A stretch of 36,569 nt of DNA from Quadrisphaera sp. (lineage in GTDB: Bacteria > Actinomycetota > Actinomycetes > Actinomycetales > Quadrisphaeraceae): contig JARICT010000093.1 of the NCBI GenBank assembly GCA_029257185.1, positions 1 through 36,569 on the forward strand. The letters run 5' to 3'. The position numbers were made by a program, and so were the translations under genes. The notes beneath the pieces are model-generated. The model was not told where the DNA came from and did no database searches. It saw nothing but the letters and a program-made list of their open reading frames with translations. The first letter of the stretch is position 1. The number at the start of each line of letters is the position of its first letter. Positions 6,553 to 15,965 of this stretch are shown one piece after another.

Positions 6553-7848
6553 TCAGCCCCGAGGTGAAGCCGCCGCCGCAGCGATGTCGCTGCGGTGGCG
6601 AGATCCCTCCATCACGAGCGCCCCGACCCCCGCGTACGCCGCGTCGCGAGCCGCCGCGAGGCTCGCGCCGCCGCCCACGACCGACAGCACGCGCCCCCCG
6701 GCGGAGACCAGCCGCCCCTCGCCGTCGCGGGCGGTTCCCGCGTGCAGCGCCGTGGCGCCGGCGCCGGCGACACCCTCGAGACCGCTCACCTCGTCTCCGG
6801 TGCGCACCGTCCCCGGGTAGCCGTGGGCCGCGACCACCACCGTCACCGCCGCCCCGGCCGACCACGCCAGCGGCGCGTGGTCCCCGAGACGGCCGGTCGC
6901 CGCCGCGTGGAGCAGCCCGCCCAGCGGGGTCTGCAGACGGGCGAGGACCACCTGGGTCTCCGGGTCGCCGAAGCGGGCGTTGAACTCCACGACCCTCACG
7001 CCGGCCGCCGTCAGCGCGAGCCCGCAGTACAGGACCCCCACGAACGGCGTGCCGCGCGCCGCCATCTCGTCGAGCACGGGCTGCGCCACCCGGGTGACGA
7101 TCTCCGCCACCATCCCCGGCGGCGCCCACGGCAGCGGCGAGTACGCCCCCATGCCCCCCGTGTTCGGCCCGGTGCCGCCGTCACCCACCCGCTTGAAGTC
7201 CTGCGCCGGCTCCAGCGCCACCGCGTGCGTCCCGTCGCTGAGGACGAACAGCGAGACCTCCGGCCCGTCCAGGTACTCCTCGACCACCACGGTCGACCCG
7301 CCCTCCACGCACGCGACGCCGTGGGCCCGGGCGAGCGCCCGGTCGGTGGTGACCACCACACCCTTCCCGGCCGCCAGCCCGTCCTCCTTGACGACGAAGG
7401 GCACGCCGGGCACGTCGAACGCGTCGAGCGCCACCGCCACCTCGTCGGCGGTGCTCGCCACCCTGGCCGAGGCGGTCGGCACCCCCGCGGCGGCCATGAC
7501 CTCCTTGGCGAACGCCTTGGACCCCTCCAGGCGTGCCGCCGCCGCCGACGGCCCGAAGCAGGCGATCCCGCCTGCCCGCACCGCGTCGGCCACGCCCGCC
7601 ACCAACGGCCCCTCCGGCCCGATGACGACCAGGTCCGCCCCCACGTCCTGCGCGAGCGCCGTCACCGCGGCGCCGTCGCCCACCTCGACGCGGCGGTTCC
7701 CCGCGGCACCCGGCTCGCTCGCCGTCCCGGGGTTCCCGGGGGCGCACCACACCTCGCCCACGCCGGGGTCGGCGGCCAGCGAGCGCACCAGCGCGTGCTC
7801 GCGCGCGCCCGAGCCGATCACGAGCACGCGGAGCGGCTCGTCAACCAC
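6553..7848 (-). CDS. purD: Phosphoribosylamine-glycine ligase
   Basis: 431 residues. It makes glycinamide ribonucleotide from phosphoribosylamine, glycine and ATP in purine synthesis. The N-terminal domain begins VLVIGSGAREHALVRSL. The ATP-grasp domain includes VVKEDGLAAGKGVVV, and the family signature RFGDPETQVVLARL follows. GPEGPLVAGVAD and GGMGAYSPLPW are further GARS hallmarks. Start at GTG 7848, 5 bases after the purA stop, giving a two-gene purine operon. A GTG seven codons downstream, beginning right at VLVIGSG, is an alternative. A much longer upstream frame is only a shadow of purA. Confidence 0.95.
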   Translation of the reverse strand: MVDEPLRVLVIGSGAREHALVRSLAADPGVGEVWCAPGNPGTASEPGAAGNRRVEVGDGAAVTALAQDVGADLVVIGPEGPLVAGVADAVRAGGIACFGPSAAAARLEGSKAFAKEVMAAAGVPTASARVASTADEVAVALDAFDVPGVPFVVKEDGLAAGKGVVVTTDRALARAHGVACVEGGSTVVVEEYLDGPEVSLFVLSDGTHAVALEPAQDFKRVGDGGTGPNTGGMGAYSPLPWAPPGMVAEIVTRVAQPVLDEMAARGTPFVGVLYCGLALTAAGVRVVEFNARFGDPETQVVLARLQTPLGGLLHAAATGRLGDHAPLAWSAGAAVTVVVAAHGYPGTVRTGDEVSGLEGVAGAGATALHAGTARDGEGRLVSAGGRVLSVVGGGASLAAARDAAYAGVGALVMEGSRHRSDIAAAAASPRG

Positions 7849-7853
7849 CGTCC

Positions 7854-9143
7854 TCAGCCCTCGAGGAGGTCGTGGCGCACGATGATCTGCTCCCGGTCCG
7901 GGCCCACGCCGATGACCGAGACCCGCGAGCCGGACATCTCCTCCAGGGCGAGGACGTAGCGCTGCGCCGCGGCGGGGAGGTCCTCGAACTCCCGGACCCC
8001 CGTGATGTCCTGCGACCAGCCCTCCAGGTGCTCGTAGACCGGGGTCGCGTGGTGCACGTCCGTCTGGGTCATCGGCATCTCGTCGTAGCGCACCCCCCCG
8101 ACGTCGTAGGCCACGCACACCGGGACGGTCTCCATGCCGGTGAGCACGTCGAGCTTGGTGAGGACGAAGTCCGTCACCCCGTTGACGCGTGCCGTGTAGC
8201 GGGCGATCACCGCGTCGTACCAGCCGGTGCGCCGCGGGCGCCCCGTCGTCGTGCCGAACTCGTGCCCGCGCGCCCGCAGGTCCTCCCCGGACCCGCCCAC
8301 GAGCTCGGTCGGGAACGGCCCCTCCCCCACCCGGGTCGTGTAGGCCTTGATCACCGCGACGACGCGGTCGATCCGCGTGGGCGGCACCCCCGTCCCGGTG
8401 CAGGCCCCCGCGGCGATGGCCGAGGACGAGGTGACGAACGGGTAGGTGCCGTGGTCGACGTCGAGCATCATCGCCTGCCCGGCCTCGAAGACCACGGTCT
8501 GCCCGCGGTCGAGCGCGCCGCTCAGCTCCAGCGAGACGTCCGTGATCATGGGGGCGATGCGGTCGGCGTACCCCATGAGCTCGTCGACCACCTCCTCGAC
8601 CGTGATGGCGCGCCGGTTGTAGACCTTCACCAGCAGGTGGTTGCGCGACTCGAGGGCCGCGGCGATCTTCTGCGTGAGGATCTTCTCGTCGAGCAGGTCC
8701 TGGACCCGCAGCCCGGAGCGGCTCATCTTGTCGGCGTAGGCCGGGCCGATGCCGCGGCCCGTCGTGCCGATCCTGGCGTTGCCGAGGAAGCGCTCGGTCA
8801 CCTTGTCCACCGTGCGGTGGTAGCTGGTGATGAGGTGGGCGCTCGCGGAGACCAGCAGCGCGGAGCAGTCGACGCCGCGCACGGTGAGCGCGTCGATCTC
8901 CTGGAAGAGCACCCCGGGGTCCACCACGACGCCGTTGCCGATCACCGGGACGACGCTCGGCGTGAGGATGCCCGACGGCAGCAGGTGCAGCGCGTACGTC
9001 TCGTCGCCCACCACCACGGTGTGGCCGGCGTTGTTGCCGCCGTTGAACTTCACGACGTAGTCGATGCGCGAGCCGAGGACGTCGGTGGCCTTGCCCTTCC
9101 CCTCGTCGCCCCACTGGGCTCCGATCAGCACGACTGCGGGCAT
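7854..9143 (-). CDS. purA: Adenylosuccinate synthetase
   Basis: 429 residues, the usual bacterial length. It joins IMP and aspartate with GTP to give adenylosuccinate, the first step from IMP to AMP. Visible hallmarks are [12 protein letters not shown] with the catalytic Asp (residues 7-18), [24 protein letters not shown] and RRTGWYDAV. The start is ATG 9143, since AGGAG lies about 7 bases upstream and [11 protein letters not shown] is the family's normal N-terminus; the frame is open another 18 codons without support. It is upstream of purD and divergent from the DAGK-like gene. Confidence 0.97.
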   Translation of the reverse strand: MPAVVLIGAQWGDEGKGKATDVLGSRIDYVVKFNGGNNAGHTVVVGDETYALHLLPSGILTPSVVPVIGNGVVVDPGVLFQEIDALTVRGVDCSALLVSASAHLITSYHRTVDKVTERFLGNARIGTTGRGIGPAYADKMSRSGLRVQDLLDEKILTQKIAAALESRNHLLVKVYNRRAITVEEVVDELMGYADRIAPMITDVSLELSGALDRGQTVVFEAGQAMMLDVDHGTYPFVTSSSAIAAGACTGTGVPPTRIDRVVAVIKAYTTRVGEGPFPTELVGGSGEDLRARGHEFGTTTGRPRRTGWYDAVIARYTARVNGVTDFVLTKLDVLTGMETVPVCVAYDVGGVRYDEMPMTQTDVHHATPVYEHLEGWSQDITGVREFEDLPAAAQRYVLALEEMSGSRVSVIGVGPDREQIIVRHDLLEG

Positions 9144-9244
9144 CGGTGGCTCCTGAGGTGTTCGACGGTGCTTCGAGGGCGGGCGCCCGTCAGCCACGGC
9201 GCCCGACGAAGGGTATCCGAGGGCCGGGGACGCCCCGGCCCTCC

Positions 9245-9274
9245 GAGGGCGGGCGAGGGCGGGCGAGGGCGGGC
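9245..9274. repeat. Three tandem copies of GAGGGCGGGC
   Basis: Three exact 10-bp units lie end to end just upstream of the DAGK-like start, with a further isolated copy at 9175-9184. They are in the purA/DAGK divergent promoter region. The 10-bp period places each copy on the same helical face, but slippage in G-rich DNA is an equally good explanation. Confidence 0.7.
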
Positions 9275-9292
9275 GACCGTAGGTTGCTCGCC

Positions 9293-10273
9293 ATGGACGG
9301 ACACGAGGGCGTCGGCCGCACGGACGACGCCGACCTGCCCGCGATCCTCGCGGTGATCAGCACCGGCAAGGCCGAGAGCGAGGCCCTCGCGCTCGACGCG
9401 GCCACCCGGACGTGGCTCGCGCAGGGCCGTGACGTGCAGGTCGCCGTCACCGCAGACGACGCCGAGCTCGCCGGGGCGCTGCGGGGGCTGGGCGGCCGGC
9501 GCCTCGTCCTCCTCGGCGGAGACGGGTCCGTCCACACGACCGTCGGCGGGCTGCACGCCGCAGGAACCCTCCAGCAGGCCGGCCCGGTGGGCATCGTCCC
9601 GCTCGGCACCGGCAACGACCTCGCCCACAGCCTCCGGCTGCCCCTGGAGGACGTCGAGACCGCCGCGCGGGTCGCCGGCGGCGGTACCACGGCGCCGATG
9701 GACCTGCTGGTCAGGACCGCCGACGAGAACGCGGACGGCGGCCGCCACCAGGGCGTCGCGGTCAACGGTCTCCACCTGGGGATCGGGGTGGAGGCCTCGC
9801 GGAGGGCGGAGGGCCTCAAGGCGCGCCTCGGGGCCGCCGCGTATCCCGTCGGGGCCGCGCTCGGCGGTGGGACGGTCCCGACGCGTCCCTTCCGGGTGAC
9901 GGTCGACGACGCGGTGGTGCACGACGGTGGCGACGAGCTGGCGATGGTCGCGCTGTCCCTCGGGGCCACCATCGGGGGCGGGGCGCCGATCGCGCCCGGG
10001 GCCTCGCCGCACGACGGGCTGGTGCGGGTGGTGCTCTCAGCCTCGGGCACCGTCCTGGCCCGGGCGGGCTACGCGCTCGACGTGCTGCGCGGGCGCCATG
10101 GCGAGCGGGGGGACGTCGAGGGGTTCACGGGGCGCCGGGTCGCCGTCGAGGCACGCGACGGCCGGCCGTTCGCGATGGACGTCGACGGCGACCTCAGCGG
10201 TGAGGTCACGCAGGTGGCCTGGGAGGTCCGACGCGCCGCCTGGTCGGCGGCGGTGCCTCGCAGCTCCGCCTGA
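9293..10273 (+). CDS. Diacylglycerol kinase / lipid kinase family protein
   Basis: 326 residues. The DAGK catalytic domain shows [12 protein letters not shown] (GGDGS at 75-79) and [16 protein letters not shown] (103-118). The C-terminal domain carries [19 protein letters not shown] and FAMDVDGD, as in YegS/DgkB lipid kinases. It should phosphorylate a lipid such as diacylglycerol at the inner membrane face using ATP. The start at ATG 9293 has a weak TAGGTTG site; the frame is open 49 codons further upstream, but that part is arginine-rich and composed of repeat DNA. A strong hairpin begins right after the stop. Confidence 0.88.
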   Translation: MDGHEGVGRTDDADLPAILAVISTGKAESEALALDAATRTWLAQGRDVQVAVTADDAELAGALRGLGGRRLVLLGGDGSVHTTVGGLHAAGTLQQAGPVGIVPLGTGNDLAHSLRLPLEDVETAARVAGGGTTAPMDLLVRTADENADGGRHQGVAVNGLHLGIGVEASRRAEGLKARLGAAAYPVGAALGGGTVPTRPFRVTVDDAVVHDGGDELAMVALSLGATIGGGAPIAPGASPHDGLVRVVLSASGTVLARAGYALDVLRGRHGERGDVEGFTGRRVAVEARDGRPFAMDVDGDLSGEVTQVAWEVRRAAWSAAVPRSSA

Positions 10274-10302
10274 GGCCCTGGTGATGGCGACGGACCAGGG
10301 CC
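10274..10302. terminator. Bidirectional hairpin between convergent genes
   Basis: GGCCCTGGT and ACCAGGGCC form a perfect 9-bp stem with an 11-base loop, starting at the base after the DAGK stop. The opposite-strand histidine kinase ends 47 bp away, so the hairpin can serve both genes. No T-run is present. Confidence 0.6.
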
Positions 10303-10319
10303 CGGACCATGACCGGGGC

Positions 10320-10349
10320 CGACCCGGACCGACCCGGACCGACCCGGAT
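10320..10349. repeat. Three tandem copies of CGACCCGGAC
   Basis: Three 10-bp units (the last ends in T instead of C) abut the stop codon of the soluble histidine kinase and overlap it by one base. Probably slippage-prone DNA; no function seen. Confidence 0.65.
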
Positions 10350-12202
10350 CAGGCAGCGGGGAGGGTGAAGCGCACGGTCGCGCCGCCGCCGGGCGTGGCC
10401 TCGACCCAGATGCGTCCGCCGTGGCGCTCCACGGTGCGGCGGCAGGTGGCCAGGCCGATACCGTGCCCGCCGCTCCTGCGCCCCGCGCCGGCCCCACCGG
10501 CCGTGGCGCCGGTGGCGAAGACGTCGAACACCGACTCGCGCGCCGACGGCGCGATCCCGGGCCCGTTGTCGGCCACCGAGACGATCCACCACGACCCGGC
10601 ACGCTCGGCGCTCAGCCGGACCCGGCACGCCCCGTGCTCGCGCCGGTGGTTCAGCGCGTTGCTCACGAGGTTCTGCACCAGCTGGCGCACCAGCACCGGG
10701 TCGGCCACGACCTGGGGCAGGTCGTCGAGGACGACCCAGGCCGACGCCTCGGCGACGCTCGTCGAGAGGTCGGCCAGCGCCGCGACCGCGGCGGCCGTGA
10801 CCGACGTGGGCTCCGTCACCAGCTCGGCGCCGCCCGCCCTGGCGTACGCGAGCAGGGCCGCGATCAGCGACTGCATCCGGCGCACCCCACCGTGGGCGGT
10901 CTCCACCCACGCCGCGCCGCGCTCCCCCAGCTCCGGCCCGTACTCGTCGGCGACGAGCTCGAGGTACCCCCCGATCACCGACAGCGGCGCGGCCAGGTCG
11001 TGGGAGGCGCTGGCGGCGAAGTGCTCGAGGTCGGTGTTGGAGCGCTGCAGCTCGGCCCGGCGCCGGTGGTCGACGCTCACGTCGGCCAGCGCCGCGACGG
11101 CGCCGAGCACGGTGCCGTCCACCGCGGTGAGGCTCCGGGCCGAGCACAGCGCGAAGCGCCGGCCCGCCCCGGGCGCTGACATGACGATCTCGACGCCGGA
11201 GACGTCCTCGCCGAGGAGGGCGCGGTGCAGCGGCACCTGCTCGAACGGCAGGGGGGTCACCCCGTCGCTCTCGTAGAGCCCGTAGCGCGCGCTGTGCTCG
11301 GCGGCGCTGACGTCCGGGTCGGGGTAGCCGCCGTGCCACTCCCGGGCGGCGCGGTTGAACAGGGTGATGCTGCCCGAGGCGTCGCAGGCGACCACCGCGA
11401 CGTCGATGGTGTCCAGCACCGCGTCCATCATCTCCGAGCGGGAGGTGCTCTCGGCGTACAGGAGGTCCAGCAGCGCGCGCCGCTGCTCGGCGAGCGCTGC
11501 CGACCTCGCGGCGGCAAGGGTCTCGCGCCGCCGTCCCAGCAGCCCGGAGGTCATGCGCGCCAGGTCCCGGAGGGCGCGCACACCACTCCCTCCCAGCTCC
11601 AGCGGGGAGTCGTCGATCGCGCACAGCGTCCCGAGCAGGTGACCCTCCGCGTCGTGCAGGGGTGCGGTGGCGAAACCGCGCACGTCACCGCGGCGGCCGT
11701 CGACCCACGGGTGGGCCGACCACCGCGGGTCGGCGGCGGCGTCGCGCACGTGGAGCACCTCACCGTCCGCGGCGTCGCCGTCGACCCTGGTCGCCCCCAT
11801 GCCCGCCAGCACGCGGCCCCACTCGCACATCGACTCCTCGCGCGGGATGCTCATGGCGACCGGTTCGTCGCCGCGCTCGTCCGCGCCGTCGCCGACGCCG
11901 GCGAGGCCGCCGCCGGAGACACCGGCCTGGACCAGGGAGTGCTGCTGGTAGGCGCCGATGACGTTGAGGCTCGCGTGGGCAGCCCCCGTGACCGTCATGA
12001 CCAGCCGCAGCGCGGCCAGCACGTCCGGCTCGTCGGCCAGCGCCTCGCTCCCGCCGTCGAGCCCGTGGTCCGCCAGGGCGTCCAGCCGCGCTCGCTCGAG
12101 GTCCTCGGGGCCGGCGCAGAGGTCCGGTTCGGGGTCGGGGGACGAGGTGGGCTGCGCGGCGTCGGTGGCCTCCGACGCGGGGGTGGCCTCGGTCGCGGTC
12201 AC
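10349..12202 (-). CDS. Soluble hybrid-sensor histidine kinase (GAF-PAS-HisKA-HATPase)
   Basis: 617 residues, no membrane segment. Domains in order: an acidic linker, GAF at about 55-215 (ending GHLLGTLCAIDDSPLEL), PAS at about 255-375 (ITLFNRAAREW), and HisKA with the H-box FAASASHDLAAPLSVIGGYL and phospho-acceptor His401. The HATPase follows, with N-box QNLVSNALNHR, G1 VADNGPGI and G2 GGHGIGLATCRR. The H-box has A-A-P-L where R-T-P-L is usual, as in phytochrome-like kinases. It starts at GTG 12202 with a 4-base overlap on the membrane kinase and is last in the six-gene operon. It probably senses a cytoplasmic ligand or redox cue and phosphorylates one of the two receiver proteins encoded upstream. 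Confidence 0.92.
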   Translation of the reverse strand: MTATEATPASEATDAAQPTSSPDPEPDLCAGPEDLERARLDALADHGLDGGSEALADEPDVLAALRLVMTVTGAAHASLNVIGAYQQHSLVQAGVSGGGLAGVGDGADERGDEPVAMSIPREESMCEWGRVLAGMGATRVDGDAADGEVLHVRDAAADPRWSAHPWVDGRRGDVRGFATAPLHDAEGHLLGTLCAIDDSPLELGGSGVRALRDLARMTSGLLGRRRETLAAARSAALAEQRRALLDLLYAESTSRSEMMDAVLDTIDVAVVACDASGSITLFNRAAREWHGGYPDPDVSAAEHSARYGLYESDGVTPLPFEQVPLHRALLGEDVSGVEIVMSAPGAGRRFALCSARSLTAVDGTVLGAVAALADVSVDHRRRAELQRSNTDLEHFAASASHDLAAPLSVIGGYLELVADEYGPELGERGAAWVETAHGGVRRMQSLIAALLAYARAGGAELVTEPTSVTAAAVAALADLSTSVAEASAWVVLDDLPQVVADPVLVRQLVQNLVSNALNHRREHGACRVRLSAERAGSWWIVSVADNGPGIAPSARESVFDVFATGATAGGAGAGRRSGGHGIGLATCRRTVERHGGRIWVEATPGGGATVRFTLPAA

Positions 12203-14427
12203 GGCGCACCCACCGCCGACGGCGCCCGTGCGGCGAGCTCGTGGTGGGCCAGCTGCTCGACGGAGGCGGCGACGGACGCGCGGGCCGCGAGGGTCGCGGC
12301 GGCGGAGCGCGACCCGGCCAGCAGCGGCAGGTCGACGGTCACCGTCGTCCCTTCGTCCTCCACCGAGGCCAGCCGCAGCTCGCCGCCGTGGTGCTCGACG
12401 ATGGAGCGGACGATCGTCAGCCCCAGCCCGGTCCCGGGGATCGCCATCTCGCTCGCGTTGGAGGCGCGGAAGAACCGCGAGAACAGCTCCGCCTGCTCGT
12501 CCGCGGGGATGCCGATGCCGGTGTCGGCGACCTCGAGGACCACCCGGCCGTCCACCACGCGGGTCGACACGCGCACCCAGCCGCCGGCCGGGGTGAACTT
12601 CACGGCGTTCGCGACGAGGTTGGTGACGGCGCGCTCGAGCTGCCCCGGGTCGGCGAGCACGAGCGCGTCCGCCTGGTTGAGCTCCAGCGCGACGGTGACC
12701 TTGCCCTTCTCCGCCGCGGGGCGCGTGGACTGCGCCACCATCGCCACGGTCTCCGCCAGGCACACCTCCTCCCGGGTGACGCGGTAGGTGCCCGACTCGA
12801 TGCGCGAGAGCGTGAGCAGGTCCTCGATGAGGGAGCGGAGCCGGGCGGCGTTGCGCTCGACGACCACGAGCATCGCGTCCATGGCCGGCGGCACCTCGCC
12901 GCCGTCGCCCTCGCGCACCATCTCCAGGTAGCCCGCGATGGAGGTCAGCGGGGTGCGGAGCTCGTGGCTGATGGTGGACAGGAAGTCGGTCTTCGCGCGG
13001 TCCAGCTCGCGCAGCTGCTCGACGAGCGCGTCCTGCTGCCTCAGCAGCCGGGAGACCACGAGGGCGCGCCCGAGGTCCGCGGCCACGGAGGAGACGAGGT
13101 CCAGCTCCTGCTCGGTCCACCGCCGGGGGCCGGTGGTCTGGACGACGGCGAGCAGTCCCAGGGTCTCGTCACCGGCGCCGATCGGGACGGCGACCGCTGC
13201 CCTGGCCCCGGTACGCCTGACGAAGGACGGGGTGAGGGCCTCGCCGTCGGGCACGATCGAGGTGTCCTCGCTGACCCACCGGGACATGGTGGCGTAGATC
13301 GAGCGGAGCCGCTCGGTGGCCTCGCGGTCGTACTCCTCGTCGCCCGTCCTGGCGGGCAGCGGTGCCAGCGGCGGACGCATCCACTGCCTCTCGAGGTGGG
13401 TGCGGTCCTCGGTGTCGGTCTCCCGGACGTAGACCCGGTCCGCTCCGAGCTCCACGCCCAGGAGCCGCAGCGCCTCGACGATGGGGTCGCCGTCGACGAT
13501 CTGGTCACGGATGGCCCGCCCGATCCGCACCGCCAGCTGCTGGCGCGCGGCCGCGTCCGCCTGGTCCCGGCGCAGCCGTTCGCTCTCACCGGCGAGGGTG
13601 TTCAGGGAGGCCGCCACGAGGCGGACCTCCGTGGGCCCGGCCCCGGGGTCGGCCCGTGCGTCGTGACGGCCGGAGGCGAGCTGCCCCAGGACGGCGACGA
13701 CCGCCTCCAGCGGGGTCACGAGCGCGCGGTTCAGCCGCCGGTGCACGACCGCCGCGACAGCGAGCGACAGCAGCAGGGCGACGGCGCTGGAGAGCAGCGC
13801 CACCCTCTCGGCGCGCTCGGCCGCGTCGTCGGCCGCCGTGACGCGCTGCTCGGCCAGCACGCCCAGGCGGGCGTTGAGCTCCCGGTAGCGGCTGGAGATC
13901 TCCTTGAAGACCTCCGCCTGGGCCGGTGTGGGTGCGCTCGCCCCGTCGCTGGCGACGATGGGGGCGGCGAGGTCGGTGAACCAGAACCGGGCGATCCGCG
14001 CCTGCTCGCGGATGAGCTCGCGCTCGTCCTCCGCGTCGGCGGACGCGAGCGCCTCTCCCACGTCGCGGGGGAGCTGCAGGAGGGCGGTGTCGTAGGGCTC
14101 CAGGAAGGCTCGGTCGCCGGTCAGGCGGTAGCCGCGCACGGAGCTCTCGGCGCTGACCATCGTCAGCATCATCGTCGTGGCGCTCTCCCGGAGGCGCTCC
14201 TGCCGCAGCTCGTCGGCACGCTTGGCCCCGACGGCGACGGAGCTGGCGATGCCGACGCCTCCGGCGAGCACCAGGAGCAGCAGGTACGCCACGAACGTCG
14301 TCGTGAGGCGCCGCGAGAGGGACTTTCCGGCCCACCGCGCCCGCCAGGCGTACGCCGAGCGCGGGTTCCCGCCGGCACGCCGCTCAGCGCCCCGGTACGC
14401 CTCGTCGTCTCTCGTCGGGGCGCTCAC
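12199..14427 (-). CDS. Membrane sensor histidine kinase (CHASE3-like, HAMP, GAF, HisKA, HATPase)
   Basis: 742 residues. TM1 (about 43-67) and TM2 (about 209-228) flank an extracytoplasmic helical region (70-205; SSVRGYRLTGDRAFLEPYD) typical of CHASE3-type sensors. HAMP (about 229-285), GAF (about 290-455), HisKA with STISHELRTPLTSIAGYLEM (His488) and HATPase (N-box TNLVANAVKF, G1 VADTGIGIP, G2 GTGLGLTIVRSIVEHHGG) follow. A roughly 40-residue Ala-rich C-terminal tail has no known domain. It should autophosphorylate in response to an envelope signal. GTG 14427 overlaps the glycosyltransferase stop by 4 bases, which fixes start and order. A receiver from the same operon is the likely partner. 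Confidence 0.94.
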   Translation of the reverse strand: MSAPTRDDEAYRGAERRAGGNPRSAYAWRARWAGKSLSRRLTTTFVAYLLLLVLAGGVGIASSVAVGAKRADELRQERLRESATTMMLTMVSAESSVRGYRLTGDRAFLEPYDTALLQLPRDVGEALASADAEDERELIREQARIARFWFTDLAAPIVASDGASAPTPAQAEVFKEISSRYRELNARLGVLAEQRVTAADDAAERAERVALLSSAVALLLSLAVAAVVHRRLNRALVTPLEAVVAVLGQLASGRHDARADPGAGPTEVRLVAASLNTLAGESERLRRDQADAAARQQLAVRIGRAIRDQIVDGDPIVEALRLLGVELGADRVYVRETDTEDRTHLERQWMRPPLAPLPARTGDEEYDREATERLRSIYATMSRWVSEDTSIVPDGEALTPSFVRRTGARAAVAVPIGAGDETLGLLAVVQTTGPRRWTEQELDLVSSVAADLGRALVVSRLLRQQDALVEQLRELDRAKTDFLSTISHELRTPLTSIAGYLEMVREGDGGEVPPAMDAMLVVVERNAARLRSLIEDLLTLSRIESGTYRVTREEVCLAETVAMVAQSTRPAAEKGKVTVALELNQADALVLADPGQLERAVTNLVANAVKFTPAGGWVRVSTRVVDGRVVLEVADTGIGIPADEQAELFSRFFRASNASEMAIPGTGLGLTIVRSIVEHHGGELRLASVEDEGTTVTVDLPLLAGSRSAAATLAARASVAASVEQLAHHELAARAPSAVGAP

Positions 14428-15965
14428 GACGCGCTCCCCGCGGTGGCGAGCTGGCGCCCGTCACCGAGCTCGTCGCCGAACCCGCTGCGCGTCATGACGC
14501 CCCACTGCGCCTCGCGGCGGGCCAGCGCCTGCCACAGGCCCTGCACCCGCCAGAGCGCGGTGAGCTGGCGGTAGCCCAGGTTCTCGGCGACGGCGGAGAG
14601 CGCGGCGACCAGCAGGTCGCGCCAGCGCCCGTAGCGGTGGTAGCTGAACTCCTCGACGGCGAGCGCCGCCAGGGAGACGAGCACGGCGTACGCGTAGGCC
14701 ACCAGCAGCAGGGCGAGCGCGGTGTCGGCGCGGACCACGCCCAGCGCGAGCCCGAGGGGCACCAGCACCACGCCGGCCAGCTCCAGCAGCGGTGCGAGCA
14801 GCTCGAAGAGCACGTAGTAGGGCAGCGCCACGAGGCCGATGCGGCCGTAGCGGGGGTTGCCGATCATGGATCGGTGCTTGGAGAGCACCTGCCACAGGCC
14901 GCGGTGCCACCGGCGGCGCTGGCTCGCCAGGACGGAGAGGCTCGAGGGCACCTCGGTCCAGGTCACGGGCTCGGCGACGAAGACGACGCGGTAGCCCTCG
15001 CGGGCGGCGCGGCCTGCGACGACGTCCCCGGCGCGGCGCAGCGCCCGCCGGTCCCGCCGCTCCCGGCGCAAGCCGTCCCTGAGGTGACGGTGGACCCGCA
15101 CGCACAGCTCGAAGTCCTCCCCGATGCAGTCCGCGTCGAGACCGCCGATCTCCAGGACCAGGTCGCGGCGGTACAGCCCGAAGGCCCCGGAGATGAGGAC
15201 GAGCGCGTCGAGCCTGGACCAGCCGGCCCGGCCGAGCATGAAGGCCCGCAGGTACTCCACGATCTGGATCCTCGCCAACCACCCCCGCGGCATGCGGGCC
15301 TCGACCACCCGGCCGGCGACCACGCGCGACCCGTTCGCGGCGCGCACCACCCCGCCGGTGGCGACGACCCGCAGCGGGTCGTCGATGAAGGGCTTCGCCA
15401 CGGTGAGCAGCGCGTCCGGGTCGAGGATGGAGTCGGCGTCGACGAAGCACAGCAGGTCGCAGGAGGCGGCGTTGATCCCGGTGTTGAGGGCGTCCGAGCG
15501 CCCCGAGCTCTCCGTCCGCAGCACCAGCAGGCGCGTGCGCGGGTCGCGGGCCGCGTGCACCGACAGCACCCGTCCGCGGTACGGGACGGTGGCGGGCACG
15601 GGCCGCTCCACCGCCACGAGGTCGTGCTCGGCCTCGAGCAGGGCGAACGTGTCGTCGGTGGAGCCGTCGTCGACGACGACGACCTCGTGGTCGGGGTAGC
15701 GCAGCGCGAGCATGGCCGAGACCGCCGGGACGATGCCGGCCGCCTCGTCGTGGGCGGGCACCACGACGGAGATCGACGGCGCCAGCGGTGAGGCCAACAG
15801 CTCGTCGTAGGCGGCGAAGGGGGCGCGCCGCAGGTGGTGGGCGAAGTCGGACGCGGCCAGGAGCACCAGCAGCAGGTACGAGGTGTTGATGCTGAGGAAG
15901 TAGAGGAGGACCGGCCACGCCGTGACGTCGAAGACGACGGTGAGGCCGTCCTGCACCGCGCTCAC
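14424..15965 (-). CDS. Membrane glycosyltransferase, family 2, processive (cellulose/PNAG synthase-like)
   Basis: 513 residues. TM segment at about 18-40, then a GT-A catalytic domain with VVVPAHDE (68-74), VVDDGSTDDT (about 97-106), DALNTGINAA, FVDADS (Asp176 and Asp178, the D-x-D), GEDFE (282-286, catalytic acid/base region) and SQRRRWHRG (Gln349 to Trp353, the Q-x-x-R-W motif of processive enzymes). C-terminal membrane segments occupy about 376-437. It should polymerise a nucleotide sugar at the membrane, coupled to export. An Arg-rich insertion (about 296-323; RRERRDRRALRRAG) lies between the acid and Q-x-x-R-W and is unusual. Product is unknown. GTG 15965 overlaps the HEAT gene stop by 4 bases. 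Confidence 0.92.
   Translation of the reverse strand: MSAVQDGLTVVFDVTAWPVLLYFLSINTSYLLLVLLAASDFAHHLRRAPFAAYDELLASPLAPSISVVVPAHDEAAGIVPAVSAMLALRYPDHEVVVVDDGSTDDTFALLEAEHDLVAVERPVPATVPYRGRVLSVHAARDPRTRLLVLRTESSGRSDALNTGINAASCDLLCFVDADSILDPDALLTVAKPFIDDPLRVVATGGVVRAANGSRVVAGRVVEARMPRGWLARIQIVEYLRAFMLGRAGWSRLDALVLISGAFGLYRRDLVLEIGGLDADCIGEDFELCVRVHRHLRDGLRRERRDRRALRRAGDVVAGRAAREGYRVVFVAEPVTWTEVPSSLSVLASQRRRWHRGLWQVLSKHRSMIGNPRYGRIGLVALPYYVLFELLAPLLELAGVVLVPLGLALGVVRADTALALLLVAYAYAVLVSLAALAVEEFSYHRYGRWRDLLVAALSAVAENLGYRQLTALWRVQGLWQALARREAQWGVMTRSGFGDELGDGRQLATAGSAS

Noticed and set aside
6553-9114. 853-codon frame seeming to fuse a long N-terminus to PurD
   Set aside because: The N-terminal part is purA read out of frame; purA itself is intact in another frame, so there is no fusion.
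12241-14574. 777-codon plus-strand open frame
   Set aside because: Antisense to the membrane histidine kinase; composition is the usual high-GC shadow and no ribosome site or domain is seen.
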